Source: Photobacterium marinum (lineage in GTDB: Bacteria > Pseudomonadota > Gammaproteobacteria > Enterobacterales > Vibrionaceae). Taken from it: a DNA stretch of 64,000 nucleotides. The translations under genes and the position numbers were made by a program. Location: NCBI RefSeq assembly GCF_000331515.1, contig NZ_AMZO01000016.1, positions 1-64,000 on the forward strand. Direction: 5' to 3'. The notes below the pieces were generated by a model, which saw nothing but the letters and a program-made list of their open reading frames with translations, was not told the DNA's origin and ran no database searches. Every line of letters begins with the position of its first letter. Position 1 is the first letter of the stretch. Positions 55,114-63,822 of this stretch are shown here, one piece after another.

Positions 55114-55536
55114 ATGAAGTACAGGATGATCAGATTTGCCCTCGTTGGAGGTGCCGGTTTTATTGTTGATGTGATGGCTTTGGCATTGTTTTCATCTATT
55201 GTGCCTTTTGTGTTTGCTCGCGCAGGTTCTTTTTGGATTGCGGCTACGTCAAATTGGTGGTGTAACCGGGTTTTTACGTTCAGAGATGCTGAAAAAAGAA
55301 CCCCCGTGATGCAGTGGCTGAAGTTTCTCCTCTGTGTCTGTTTCAGTTTCTTGCCTAACTGGGGATGTTATTGGATGTTGTTGGAGTGGTTTGAGCCAAC
55401 CATGATTGAAAACATAACAGGCCAGAATGTTGCGCTATTCTGGCCCTATGTAGCCATGATCCCCGGTATTCTTCTCGGGATGCTGACTAATTTTATTCTG
55501 TCTGAGCTTTGGGTGTTTCGTCTGGCTGAAGCATGA
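55114..55536 (+). CDS. GtrA-family membrane protein
   Basis: 140 residues, four hydrophobic helices, N-terminal FALVGGAGFIVDVMALALF and ATSNWWCNRVFTFRD typical of GtrA. Such proteins flip lipid-linked sugars or assist glycosyl transfer. No glycosyltransferase neighbours. Its 3' end overlaps the convergent kinase gene by 44 bp. Confidence 0.88.
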   Translation: MKYRMIRFALVGGAGFIVDVMALALFSSIVPFVFARAGSFWIAATSNWWCNRVFTFRDAEKRTPVMQWLKFLLCVCFSFLPNWGCYWMLLEWFEPTMIENITGQNVALFWPYVAMIPGILLGMLTNFILSELWVFRLAEA

Positions 55537-56803
55537 TTTCAGCGGTGCATCCACCGAACTCATTGTTTTTATGGCTGAGCTGCCAGCCATATTTCCGGCA
55601 AATATCACTGGCGATCAGCAGCCCCAGTCCATAACCCTCAACGCCTCTTGGCTTTGAGTCCAGGCCGATTCCAGTATCGATAACCTGAATGGATTCTGGC
55701 TTTACTTTAATTATTACGTTGCCTTCTTCTGTGCAGGCGAAAGCATTTTTTATTAGGTTGCCTAACAGAATTTTGAATGTAGTTTCAGGGGCTTTGACCA
55801 GAGCTTGCCCTGATAATTCCACCTCCCATTTAACCTGCTTTCCTTCAAGTAGGTGACTATGCTCAGCGGCGATAGCATTTAGTTCATCCACCGTCAGCTT
55901 GCGTGAAGTAAGCGTCCTGATGTCCTCTTCTTTAGTTAAAGAAAGCAAGGTAGAGATGAAATCGTTCATTTCATTGGTTGCATGCAACAGGCGCTGCCGC
56001 TGTTTTTCGATGAATGCCGGGTTATCTGACTGACCAAGTAAAGAGATGGCTCCTTTCATAACCATAAGTGGAGTACGCAATTCATGGCTTGCATAGCGGT
56101 TAAATGAGCGTTCACGCTCAATCAGATTTTGAATCCGTTCAGAATAATTGTTAAAACTTTCAACTAGTTGAATAAGTTCCTTGGTAAGAATGCCATTGGG
56201 GGGCGTGATTGGAGATAGGTTGTTTACAGATCTGTTTTCAAGTTCATCGGCCAGTTGTGATAACGGGCTGTTCAGGCGATCAGCTACTCTTCTTACGACA
56301 ACCAGACTTATGATGATCAGGACTACCGAAATAAGTAAATGCTGTGCTTGGGTCCGGATGATCTGTTCTTCACTTGATTCATAAATATCATCGAAGTAGA
56401 GAAAATAAACGATCTCTGTTTTATTTCCTATCTTCATGATTGTTTCCATAAGGAAGTATTCCGTGTCATCGATTGACTGTCTTTTCAACTCGATCACTTT
56501 ATCGATTTTCAGAACAGGTGGGATTTTCAGGTGAGTCGGGAGCAGTTTTTTATCTCGGTACGCATGGACAAAAGGAGGGATAGCCAAATCCTGAATATCG
56601 TTATCATTAAAGACTTCTTGAGCAATGCTTTTAGCATGGTTGATGCGATTATTGGCATTGAGTTGTTCAAAGTCCTCCAGAGTGGCGTCGAGTAAAGTAA
56701 AATGAATGGTAATGATGGCGAAAGCAACAATCGAAAAATAGGTAAAGGTTAGTTGCTTTGCGCTTTTAAATGTTTTGCCTTTGATGTTTTTATCTTTGCT
56801 CAC
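55493..56803 (-). CDS. Sensor histidine kinase
   Basis: 436 residues. TM1 about 16-37; periplasmic sensor about 38-150; TM2 about 151-170 (LLISVVLIIISLVVV); HAMP; H-box YASHELRTPLMVMKG; N-box LLGNLIKNAFACT; G-boxes DTGIGLDSKP and GYGLGLLIASDI. Overlaps the regulator gene by 4 nt, forming a two-component operon. Signal unknown. Confidence 0.9.
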   Translation of the reverse strand: MSKDKNIKGKTFKSAKQLTFTYFSIVAFAIITIHFTLLDATLEDFEQLNANNRINHAKSIAQEVFNDNDIQDLAIPPFVHAYRDKKLLPTHLKIPPVLKIDKVIELKRQSIDDTEYFLMETIMKIGNKTEIVYFLYFDDIYESSEEQIIRTQAQHLLISVVLIIISLVVVRRVADRLNSPLSQLADELENRSVNNLSPITPPNGILTKELIQLVESFNNYSERIQNLIERERSFNRYASHELRTPLMVMKGAISLLGQSDNPAFIEKQRQRLLHATNEMNDFISTLLSLTKEEDIRTLTSRKLTVDELNAIAAEHSHLLEGKQVKWEVELSGQALVKAPETTFKILLGNLIKNAFACTEEGNVIIKVKPESIQVIDTGIGLDSKPRGVEGYGLGLLIASDICRKYGWQLSHKNNEFGGCTAEIMLQPDETPKAQTE

Positions 56804-57480
56804 TTATCTTCCTCGGCAATAAGCTGGTAGCCAACTTTGGGAATAGTCTTGATATAGGAATGCTTAAACGGTTTGTCTATCTGGTTTCTTAACTGATAGA
56901 TATGGCTGCGTAATACATTGCCTTCAGGCTCATCATCTCCCCACAAGGCTGAAATGATCTCTTCTTTAGGAACGACTTTGGGCGCTCTCATCATCATTAG
57001 TTTGAGAATGGTAAACAGAGTGGGGTTGAGGGAGAAACAGCAATCATCGCGACTGACGGTATGTTCATTTAAATTCAGCTTCAGTTTGTCAAACGTTAAA
57101 ACAGTGTTTGCTGTATTACCATGGCGTCTGCGGGTCAGTGCTTTGATTCTTGCCTCAAGAATTTCAAGGTCAAACGGCTTTACCAGATAATCGTCCGCCC
57201 CTTGAGAGAAACCTTCCAACGTATCTTCCCGAGTATCACGTGCTGTTAGCATCAGAATAGGGATATCAACGCCATGTTCCCTTAGTTTCTGGCATACTGT
57301 GAAGCCATCCATTCGCGGCAGCATCACATCAAGAATAATGAGGTCGTAAAAGTTATCACAGCCCAGTTCATAACCGTGTTGGCCATTGTTGGCGTAATCA
57401 AGTGTATATCCTTTCATCTCAAAGAAATCAAAGATGATGCCGGCAATATCCTGATGATCTTCAACAAGGAGTAGTTTCAT
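56800..57480 (-). CDS. OmpR-family response regulator
   Basis: 226 residues from ATG 57478-57480 (start by homology, MKLLLVEDHQDIAG; a TTG at 57501 is also open; neither has a strong site). REC with acidic E8/D9, phospho-acceptor D in LIILDVMLPRMDG, lysine in LVKPFD; winged-helix domain about 135-226 with SLNPTLFTILKLMM and TIPKVGYQL. Paired with the downstream kinase. Targets unknown. Confidence 0.9.
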   Translation of the reverse strand: MKLLLVEDHQDIAGIIFDFFEMKGYTLDYANNGQHGYELGCDNFYDLIILDVMLPRMDGFTVCQKLREHGVDIPILMLTARDTREDTLEGFSQGADDYLVKPFDLEILEARIKALTRRRHGNTANTVLTFDKLKLNLNEHTVSRDDCCFSLNPTLFTILKLMMMRAPKVVPKEEIISALWGDDEPEGNVLRSHIYQLRNQIDKPFKHSYIKTIPKVGYQLIAEEDK

Positions 57481-58036
57481 AGCAGTTCTGGCTGTAATCA
57501 AACAAAAATTTAGTCACATGATGGCACATTTGGGCGTGAAAAAAATGTCAATGACCTTTTTGCGATACCGTTTTAATAGGATTGTTCACTGGAATGATAA
57601 GCGTTCCTCGGGATATTTTTATTGAAACGAAAAGTTATACTTTTTCCGGCCAGGTTCAGCCTGAGCCGGATGTCTGCTCAAAACTAACATTATTATTCAT
57701 AAGATATTTTGTGTTTTTTACCAGTTGATTGATAACCAATAAATTTTCGTTCGAGCAAAATGGTGTATGTAAGGGAATAAAATATGCTCAATAAAAGTTG
57801 TTTTACTTTGCGAAAGTGTGCATCGGACAACAAATACAGTACGGATGCTGGATTAAATTATCTAATGACTTGACGATGTGCTGAATAGCTGTGAAAGTAT
57901 ATGGATATTCAACCTTGCGTATATTGACGTGTGATTCGACACGTCCGTCACAGGGAAAAGAATACAAATTCAAAATTAACCCATATAAAAGTAAGTGATT
58001 ATCGCTGCGGAATTATTTTCAAAGGATGATAAGCCC
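57481..58036. other. Long intergenic region with a GC-rich hairpin
   Basis: 556 bp between the regulator (-) and the VOC gene (+). No ORF with a start site. It holds the hairpin at 57646-57669 and AT-rich flanks. Confidence 0.5.
57646..57669. other. Hairpin-forming sequence, no T-tract
   Basis: CCGGC-CAGG-TTCAG-CCTG-A-GCCGG: nine base pairs with a single bulged A, in an otherwise AT-rich non-coding region. Not a normal terminator in either direction. Confidence 0.5.
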
Positions 58037-58435
58037 ATGATACCTAGAGACGCGACACTACGTGTTGTCAGACCTACCGACAATCTTCATCAAATAACAT
58101 CTATGTACAGCAAAGCGCTGGGTTTTGAAATGCTCAAGCAGTTCAAAGACCGAGATGGCTTCGATGGCGTTGTTTTGGGCCATCAGAAACATGCATATCA
58201 CCTGGAATTTATTCATCAGCATGGTAAAACAGTCGGGAAAGCTTCAACTCAGGATAATTTGTTGGTGTTTTATATTGATTGCAGCCGTGTATGGGAACGT
58301 GCATGCCGTAATATGATTGATGCTGGTTTTGAAGTTGTTGAGTCTAATAACCCTTATTGGGAAAATGTTGGTAAAACATTTGAAGACGTTGATGGCTATC
58401 GATTGGTGCTGCAGAATATGGATTGGGATCGCTAG
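58037..58435 (+). CDS. VOC-family (glyoxalase/bleomycin-resistance fold) protein
   Basis: 132 residues from ATG 58037 with AAAGGA about 10 nt upstream; the frame is open for 14 more codons from a GTG without a site. betaalphabetabetabeta repeats: LRVVRPTDNLHQITSMYSKALGFEML and LVFYIDCSRVWERACRNMIDAGF. Metal-ligand candidates include HLEF and the acidic ends. Similar to YycE-type proteins; substrate unknown. Terminator follows. Confidence 0.85.
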   Translation: MIPRDATLRVVRPTDNLHQITSMYSKALGFEMLKQFKDRDGFDGVVLGHQKHAYHLEFIHQHGKTVGKASTQDNLLVFYIDCSRVWERACRNMIDAGFEVVESNNPYWENVGKTFEDVDGYRLVLQNMDWDR

Positions 58436-58463
58436 TCGAAACTGCCACTAATGACCGAAATAT

Positions 58464-58490
58464 AAAGCTCAGGTTATTCCTGAGCTTTTT
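58464..58490 (+). terminator. Terminator after VOC gene
   Basis: Ten-bp perfect stem AAAGCTCAGG / CCTGAGCTTT with a TTATT loop, then TT. Confidence 0.9.
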
Positions 58491-58525
58491 TGTATGTGTT
58501 GTGTTTATAGCTAACGTATTAATCG

Positions 58526-58693
58526 TTAAATACGTTTAGCCATGCTGTCATAGGCGGACTTAAACATCAGCGTAAATCCGTCTTGCGATAATTCTTTGGC
58601 TGTCATTTTGGCGGCTCTCAGACGCCGATAACATTCACCTAAAGCAGCAATGACTGTATCAAGTTCTTTAGTGTTAAGGTTTTTAGTATTCAT
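58526..58693 (-). CDS. Small protein of 55 residues, unknown function
   Basis: Read directly from the minus strand: MNTKNLNTKELDTVIAALGE then CYRRLRAAKMTAKELSQDGF and FTLMFKSAYDSMAKRI. ATG 58693 has AGGAAG about 9 nt upstream. The composition is helix-favouring and charged, with regular codon usage. It is too short for common ORF cut-offs. Convergent with the VOC gene. No family recognised. Confidence 0.62.
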   Translation of the reverse strand: MNTKNLNTKELDTVIAALGECYRRLRAAKMTAKELSQDGFTLMFKSAYDSMAKRI

Positions 58694-59027
58694 ATTGCCC
58701 ACTTCCTGATTATTGCCAGAAACAGTGACTAATACATGTCAGATATTCAGAAGCTTCATTGCAGTTATGACGATACCGATGTCATTATGAATGTAAACTG
58801 AACAGCATGTGATTAGGTTTTGTCCATGTTTTCTTGATGGCAACAGGTTATTGATTTTCAAAAAGTGCTTTGTCAGTTAACTGTAAAAATGTTAGCTAAT
58901 TTGCTGTTTTGTAAAAGGATGAGAGAACTGTTACCGGGCTGTGGTTATAATACAGCCCGGTTTGATGAATACAGGTTATATAGTGGGTGTTTTGAGGCTG
59001 TCAATTAACCTATGGCTGCTGGGCGGC
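58694..59027. other. Intergenic region between two small minus-strand genes
   Basis: 334 bp. It holds the perfect hairpin at 58933-58961 and presumably the promoter of the 55-residue gene. No ORF supported. Confidence 0.5.
58933..58961. terminator. Strong hairpin, possible terminator
   Basis: Ten-bp perfect stem ACCGGGCTGT / ACAGCCCGGT with a 9-nt loop, 67 nt past the stop of the 103-residue gene. It lacks a T-tract on the minus strand and has only TT on plus, so it could be a weak terminator or an RNA 3'-end stabiliser. Confidence 0.5.
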
Positions 59028-59339
59028 CTAGTATCTTTTATCTATCTCCATCAACTTATGAAGGAACTCTTGGATCTGTGCTTCGTTATTATTGTGAAAG
59101 TCAGCGGTAGTTTGATTGATGATCCCTTCGGGGTCTTCATTAGCCGTATGGAAGTGATAAGTATTATGGAAATTGATGTCTAAGCTGACATTATTATCGG
59201 CAAGATTAACATAATAACCGTCAGGGTTTTCTGTACATGTCACATCTTCCAGCTTCATTCCGTTAGTAGTTGGTACACCCTGAGTTTTGATTTTTTCATA
59301 AACACTCAGTACTGTGCGAATATCTACACTATTTTTCAT
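59028..59339 (-). CDS. Small conserved protein (possibly DUF3081)
   Basis: 103 residues from ATG 59339, with GGAGG six bases upstream; a TTG seven codons earlier is open but within that site. Mixed alpha/beta with MKLEDVTCTENPDGYYVNL and a FHNTYHFH motif. My recollection of DUF3081 (Vibrio/Shewanella) fits the FHNTYH part, but I cannot verify it. Function unknown. Confidence 0.72.
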   Translation of the reverse strand: MKNSVDIRTVLSVYEKIKTQGVPTTNGMKLEDVTCTENPDGYYVNLADNNVSLDINFHNTYHFHTANEDPEGIINQTTADFHNNNEAQIQEFLHKLMEIDKRY

Positions 59340-59589
59340 CTCTACCTCCACCCATTTCAAAGTGATGAGTCATTAAATCCCTTCATAATTAAATTTAGGC
59401 TTTGCATAGGTAGCTGCAAGCAAAGTTGCTGAAATGTTAATGCCGATCAATATTTCTATCTGATATAGCTCTCATTTTTGATGAAAAAAAGCAGTACTGG
59501 TGTTGATATTTTTGTTTATCTAAGCGTGATTTTTTGGAAAGTAAGTGATAGCTTGAAGTTATGAAGTAAGGCTAAATGGAATTAATTCG

Positions 59590-60771
59590 ATGTTTAAGCA
59601 GTTAACTGAAGCACCACAAGACCCGATTTTATCTTTATCGATCGCTTACAGAGACGATCCTCGTACCGAGAAAATGGACTTAGGAATCGGTGTATATAAA
59701 AACAGTGACGGCGTAACACCGATCATGAAGGCCGTTCATCTGGCGGAACAACAGATTTTAGATAGTTCAACTACCAAGTCTTATGTCGGACTTGCCGGCA
59801 ATGAAGCCTTTAATCAGTCAATGATGGATTTGTTGTTGATCGGAACTTCAGCTCACAGCCGAGCTGCCGCTGTTCAGACTCCGGGAGCTAGTGGGGCGCT
59901 TCGTATGCTGGCCGATCTTATTTATTTGGCACAGCCTGAAACGACGGTATGGATTTCTGATCCCAGTTATGTGAATCATAAGCCGGTAATGGAAGCCGCC
60001 GGACTGAAAGTGAAGTATTACCCATACTTTGATCGTGTGACTAAACAGGTCAATAGTGAAGCAATGCTTCATGCTTTGGAAGAAGCAGGTCCGAAAGATG
60101 TTGTTTTGCTTCATGGTTGCTGCCATAACCCAACAGGTGCAGATATCTCGTTTTCTGACTGGCAGGCGATCACTGAGTTGGCAAATAAAAACGGTTTCAT
60201 GCCATTTGTCGATATTGCTTATCAGGGCTTTGGTGATGGTTTAGAGCAAGATGCAGCTGGTTTGCAGCATATGGCTGATAATGTTGAAGAAATGGTTATT
60301 GCGACTTCTTGTTCAAAAAACTTTGGCTTATACCGCGAGCGTACCGGTGCCGCAATAGTGGTTGGAGATAGCCTGAGGCAAGCCCAGAAAGCGAGAGGAC
60401 GAATTCTTACTCTTGCTCGTTCTACTTATACGATGCCACCGGATCATGGTGCTGCTTTGGTGGCGACAATTCTGGCCGACGACGCGCTAACACAAAGTTG
60501 GAAGAAAGAGCTTAATGAAATGAATCAGCGTCTTTTGACTTTACGCTCTGGCTTGGTCAAAGCAGTAAGAGCTCAGGGTTCAGATGGTTTTGATTTTATT
60601 GAGCACCATAAAGGAATGTTCTCGGTGACAGGGTTGAGCCCGAAGCAGGTAGCTCGCTTACGTGATGAGTGCGGTATTTATGCGGTGGGGGATGGACGAA
60701 TCAACATTGCCGCCCTGCAAGAGCAGCAAATGGATTACTTGGCAAAGGCACTGATCGCTGTATCAAATTGA
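59590..60771 (+). CDS. Aromatic/aspartate aminotransferase (class I)
   Basis: 393 residues, PLP-dependent. The PLP lysine is K243 in SCSKNFGLYRERTG; substrate/cofactor contacts appear in LGIGVYKNSDG, HGCCHNPTGAD and VDIAYQGFGDG. Length and pattern match the AspC/TyrB subgroup, which transaminates aspartate or aromatic amino acids with 2-oxoglutarate. The chosen ATG has weak upstream AAGG. A terminator for this gene lies inside the convergent kinase gene. Confidence 0.92.
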   Translation: MFKQLTEAPQDPILSLSIAYRDDPRTEKMDLGIGVYKNSDGVTPIMKAVHLAEQQILDSSTTKSYVGLAGNEAFNQSMMDLLLIGTSAHSRAAAVQTPGASGALRMLADLIYLAQPETTVWISDPSYVNHKPVMEAAGLKVKYYPYFDRVTKQVNSEAMLHALEEAGPKDVVLLHGCCHNPTGADISFSDWQAITELANKNGFMPFVDIAYQGFGDGLEQDAAGLQHMADNVEEMVIATSCSKNFGLYRERTGAAIVVGDSLRQAQKARGRILTLARSTYTMPPDHGAALVATILADDALTQSWKKELNEMNQRLLTLRSGLVKAVRAQGSDGFDFIEHHKGMFSVTGLSPKQVARLRDECGIYAVGDGRINIAALQEQQMDYLAKALIAVSN

Positions 60772-60787
60772 CATTTATACGGAATAA

Positions 60788-62524
60788 TTAACTTGGGGAG
60801 TATTTTGCTCCCCATTTTTCGAGCATTTCTCTTAGTTCCTGAGACTGGTATGGTTTGCATAGAATATCATCCATACCGGCTGCCAGACACTCTTCTCGTT
60901 CTGCGGATGTTGTACCTGCGGTAAGTGCCAGAATGGGTTTAGCGTATCCGCCTTTTCGGAGTTTACGCGTAGCGCAGTAGCCATCCATCACAGGCATTCG
61001 ACAATCCATCAGGATAACGTCGAATGACTCGCTACTCAGAATGTCCAGTGCCTGTTGACCGTTATCTGCAATGGTCGGGAGTATGTCCAGTTTGCTCAGC
61101 ATGAGCTTTATGAGCATTTGATTTGTCTTTAGATCCTCGACGACCAGAACATTCAAGTTATTGAGGCTTTGAGATGATTGACTGGTTTTAACGTAGTCAT
61201 CTACATTTTGATTATGAATTGGCAGGGGCAGGGAAACAGTAAACGTGGTTCCTTTACCATAGTCACTGTCTAGCTGAATTTCCCCCTTCATTTGCTCCGA
61301 TAACTGCTTACAAATAGCGAGTCCGAGTCCGGTGCCTTCATGGCTGCGTTTACTCGAAAGATCGACCTGACTGAAAGGTTTGAATAGTTTATTTTGTTCT
61401 TCTTTCGCTATTCCGCAACCTGAGTCCTGAACACTAAATACCAGCCTTTCTTCCTGCCAGTCGAGGTGAACGCTGATGTGTCCTTTAGCCGTAAATTTTA
61501 TGGCATTGCCAATCAGGTTTACGAAAATTTGCTTGATTCTGTCTTCGTCGCCGATAAGCCACCGAGGTACTTTATTACTGCAACTAATTTTCAGATCAAG
61601 CCGTTTTTCAGATGCCCTCAGGTGAAAAATATCTTCGAGCATTTTAGCCATATTATGGCAATTGAAAGGCTTTTCTATCAGCTCCAGCATTCCAGCATTG
61701 ATTTTACTGTAGTCCAGTAGGTCATTGATGATTGCACGCAGCAGTTCACCAGAGTGATTAAGTGTATTCAACAACTTATGCTGTTGTTGTGTCAAACGGG
61801 TGTCTTCAAGTAACTCAGCAGAACCCAACACACCATTTAAAGGAGTACGTAATTCATGGTTGATCATTGCCAGGAAGTCGCGGGTTGCCAGCTCAGATGC
61901 CTCAGCCCTTCTTCTGGCCTCAATGGCTTCTTCTAACGTGAGTTGTCTACGAATAGAAGCCCTGATCATTTCACAGAATATAGTGATGTGTTTTTTTATC
62001 GTTTGCTGCCAGGAACGTGTTGCTTTTATTCTTACAGCAAAAAATCCTGATATTGTCTTTTCGCTGTCGAGAGAAATCCACAGAATGCCTTCAGTTTGGT
62101 CCCAGAATGTTTTTGTTGTTGCTAACTGTTCAGGACGAGCCCATTTCTGGCGACGTCCTGAAGTATAACTTGTATTGATCCCAACATCAGGTGTGCATGA
62201 AATATCAATGCAGCAGGCGGTTACTGAAATACTGTCGATCAAGCTGTCGACCAGTTCCTGTATTAACGGTTTTGAGGGCGGATGTTTCAGGAAAAGCCTG
62301 CCATATTCGACCAACATGGTTTCAATCTTCGCCTGATAAGCGAGCAGCTCGGAGTCTGTCTCTGATTTTTGTTTCAGTTTCTCCAGAGAATTCTCAAGCA
62401 ACTTTTTGGCATTGAATAACTCATAGCTCTTTACTTCAAGCAGCTTTTCAGCATCTTTCCTTGCGGCTTTTTCACGTTCTAGTTTTTTTCCCAACAGTTC
62501 AATGCGCCGTTCCAGCTCCATCAT
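60788..62524 (-). CDS. Hybrid histidine kinase paired with H-NOX
   Basis: 578 residues, no TM helices: N-terminal coiled coil (1-75), a sensory/dimer region (about 80-200), HisKA with phospho-His H223 (INHELRTPLN), ATPase (N-box NLIGNAIKFT; DSGCGI; GTGLGLAI) and a C-terminal REC domain with D507 (ILMDCRMPVMDG). It starts 2 nt after the H-NOX stop, the typical H-NOX-associated hybrid kinase (HahK/HqsK), which is switched by NO-bound H-NOX and feeds a phosphorelay controlling biofilm or quorum sensing. The downstream HPt is not in the window. Confidence 0.93.
   Translation of the reverse strand: MMELERRIELLGKKLEREKAARKDAEKLLEVKSYELFNAKKLLENSLEKLKQKSETDSELLAYQAKIETMLVEYGRLFLKHPPSKPLIQELVDSLIDSISVTACCIDISCTPDVGINTSYTSGRRQKWARPEQLATTKTFWDQTEGILWISLDSEKTISGFFAVRIKATRSWQQTIKKHITIFCEMIRASIRRQLTLEEAIEARRRAEASELATRDFLAMINHELRTPLNGVLGSAELLEDTRLTQQQHKLLNTLNHSGELLRAIINDLLDYSKINAGMLELIEKPFNCHNMAKMLEDIFHLRASEKRLDLKISCSNKVPRWLIGDEDRIKQIFVNLIGNAIKFTAKGHISVHLDWQEERLVFSVQDSGCGIAKEEQNKLFKPFSQVDLSSKRSHEGTGLGLAICKQLSEQMKGEIQLDSDYGKGTTFTVSLPLPIHNQNVDDYVKTSQSSQSLNNLNVLVVEDLKTNQMLIKLMLSKLDILPTIADNGQQALDILSSESFDVILMDCRMPVMDGYCATRKLRKGGYAKPILALTAGTTSAEREECLAAGMDDILCKPYQSQELREMLEKWGAKYSPS
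60794..60819 (+). terminator. Terminator of the aminotransferase, nested in the kinase 3' end
   Basis: Stem TGGGGAG / CTCCCCA with a 7-nt loop followed by TTTTT on the plus strand, 23 nt after the aminotransferase stop. It lies within the last codons of the convergent kinase gene. Confidence 0.8.
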
Positions 62525-62526
62525 GC

Positions 62527-63066
62527 TTACTCCGCAATCAGGCTAAGGTTAAATCTTACATGGCTCTGAGATTTGTTCATGGGCTCCATGCTTACCTTAA
62601 GTTCCTGCGAGAAATGTTTAGCGCACCCTTTAATTAAACCAAGGCAGACATGCGACATGCAGCGTGCTGATTTATAGTCCATGATCATCTTGGTTGAAGT
62701 TTGGGTGATAAAGTCAAACTGAGGAGGCGTCGCATCCGGATACAGTTTTTTGACTTCTGTGTGAATATGGTCTTCAACGCTCCGGATGAAGCTGAAAGTA
62801 TCTTGGTGGGGTGGGTCCATTGCCGGCAGGGTTTTCAGAAGACGTAAAAAAACGGCTTCACCATAGATTTCCTGTAGTTGTTCCGCCGGAACATTGGTGA
62901 TTTTGCTCAGTGTAATGATTAACTTCACCAGTGCGCGGTGATCATAACTTCCTACAGCTGTATAGATACCTTCATCTTCAGCCTTATCAAGCATTTCCTG
63001 ACAGATATCCAGCCCAAATGCTTCTTCAACGATATCTAAAAACTCAGTAAAAATGATTCCTTTCAC
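62527..63066 (-). CDS. H-NOX haem nitric-oxide-binding sensor
   Basis: 179 residues from GTG 63066 (AAGGAAAGTGAT before it). Proximal haem ligand H102 (DHIHTEV) and the porphyrin-binding YxSxR motif at Y131, S133, R135 (YKSARC) are exactly at family positions. A distal-pocket Tyr for O2 binding is not evident, consistent with NO selectivity in facultative aerobes. It regulates the kinase encoded 2 nt downstream. Confidence 0.95.
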   Translation of the reverse strand: MKGIIFTEFLDIVEEAFGLDICQEMLDKAEDEGIYTAVGSYDHRALVKLIITLSKITNVPAEQLQEIYGEAVFLRLLKTLPAMDPPHQDTFSFIRSVEDHIHTEVKKLYPDATPPQFDFITQTSTKMIMDYKSARCMSHVCLGLIKGCAKHFSQELKVSMEPMNKSQSHVRFNLSLIAE

Positions 63067-63233
63067 ATCACTTTCCTTTATCCACCGTTACTTAAATTTA
63101 GTATGGTAACTGAATGATGATGAGTCAAAATTCTTTAACAAAGAAAGGCTTAAAGTGAGTGGTTTGTGGGGAAGGTATTGAAAGTGCCAGACTTCGCGAG
63201 TGTAAATACAGTCCAAAAACTGGCACTTAGTTA

Positions 63234-63740
63234 TTAACGGTTTAGCGCAACTGTTTGTTTCTCGCTTGATGCGATCTTAAACAGTTGCTTTTCCATTTCA
63301 GAGATCAGGTCTTGTTGATTATTAAGAGGCAGGGCATGGACATCAGTGATAAGCGTTAAGTCATCTTCCGACTGGAAAATCATGCCGCATGCTGCTGGCT
63401 TACCTTTAAAAAAACCGACGAACAATCGGGCTGGTGAGTCTTCCTCGAACATGATTTGTGTCAGATATTCAAGCATGGCTTCTTTATCGGATTCTGACTC
63501 CCACTTACTGGACAGTACAACAGAATAGCGAATAGTGAGCGGATGACAGTCGACGGGATAAACAGAAAGGGAAAGAGCAGAATTATCGGGAACGGAAGAT
63601 ATCAGCTCACTTGATTGTTGCTGAGACTGGTAAAGGGCGAGTCCTTTTTGGCTAAGCGGTGTTGGAAATTCCGCTTCAGTAACGTGGCTGGCCATCCAGG
63701 TGTCTTTTAGTTTGATGAGTTGTTCAATCTGTGACTGCAT
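63234..63740 (-). CDS. Uncharacterised protein, weakly GNAT-like
   Basis: 168 residues. The second half (LFVGFFKGKPAACGMIF, LTLITDVHALP) is reminiscent of strands beta3-beta4 of a GNAT acetyltransferase, but the Q/RxxGxG/A acetyl-CoA loop is missing, so catalysis is doubtful. No signal peptide. It lies between H-NOX and a nitroreductase gene on the same strand, with gaps of 168 and 82 nt. Confidence 0.65.
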   Translation of the reverse strand: MQSQIEQLIKLKDTWMASHVTEAEFPTPLSQKGLALYQSQQQSSELISSVPDNSALSLSVYPVDCHPLTIRYSVVLSSKWESESDKEAMLEYLTQIMFEEDSPARLFVGFFKGKPAACGMIFQSEDDLTLITDVHALPLNNQQDLISEMEKQLFKIASSEKQTVALNR

Positions 63741-63822
63741 ATCATCTGTTCTTTATTGGTTTTACCCACACCTTACCTGAATTAATCGAGGGAAGGTATG
63801 GGGGAATGAGTTAAGTGGTTAA

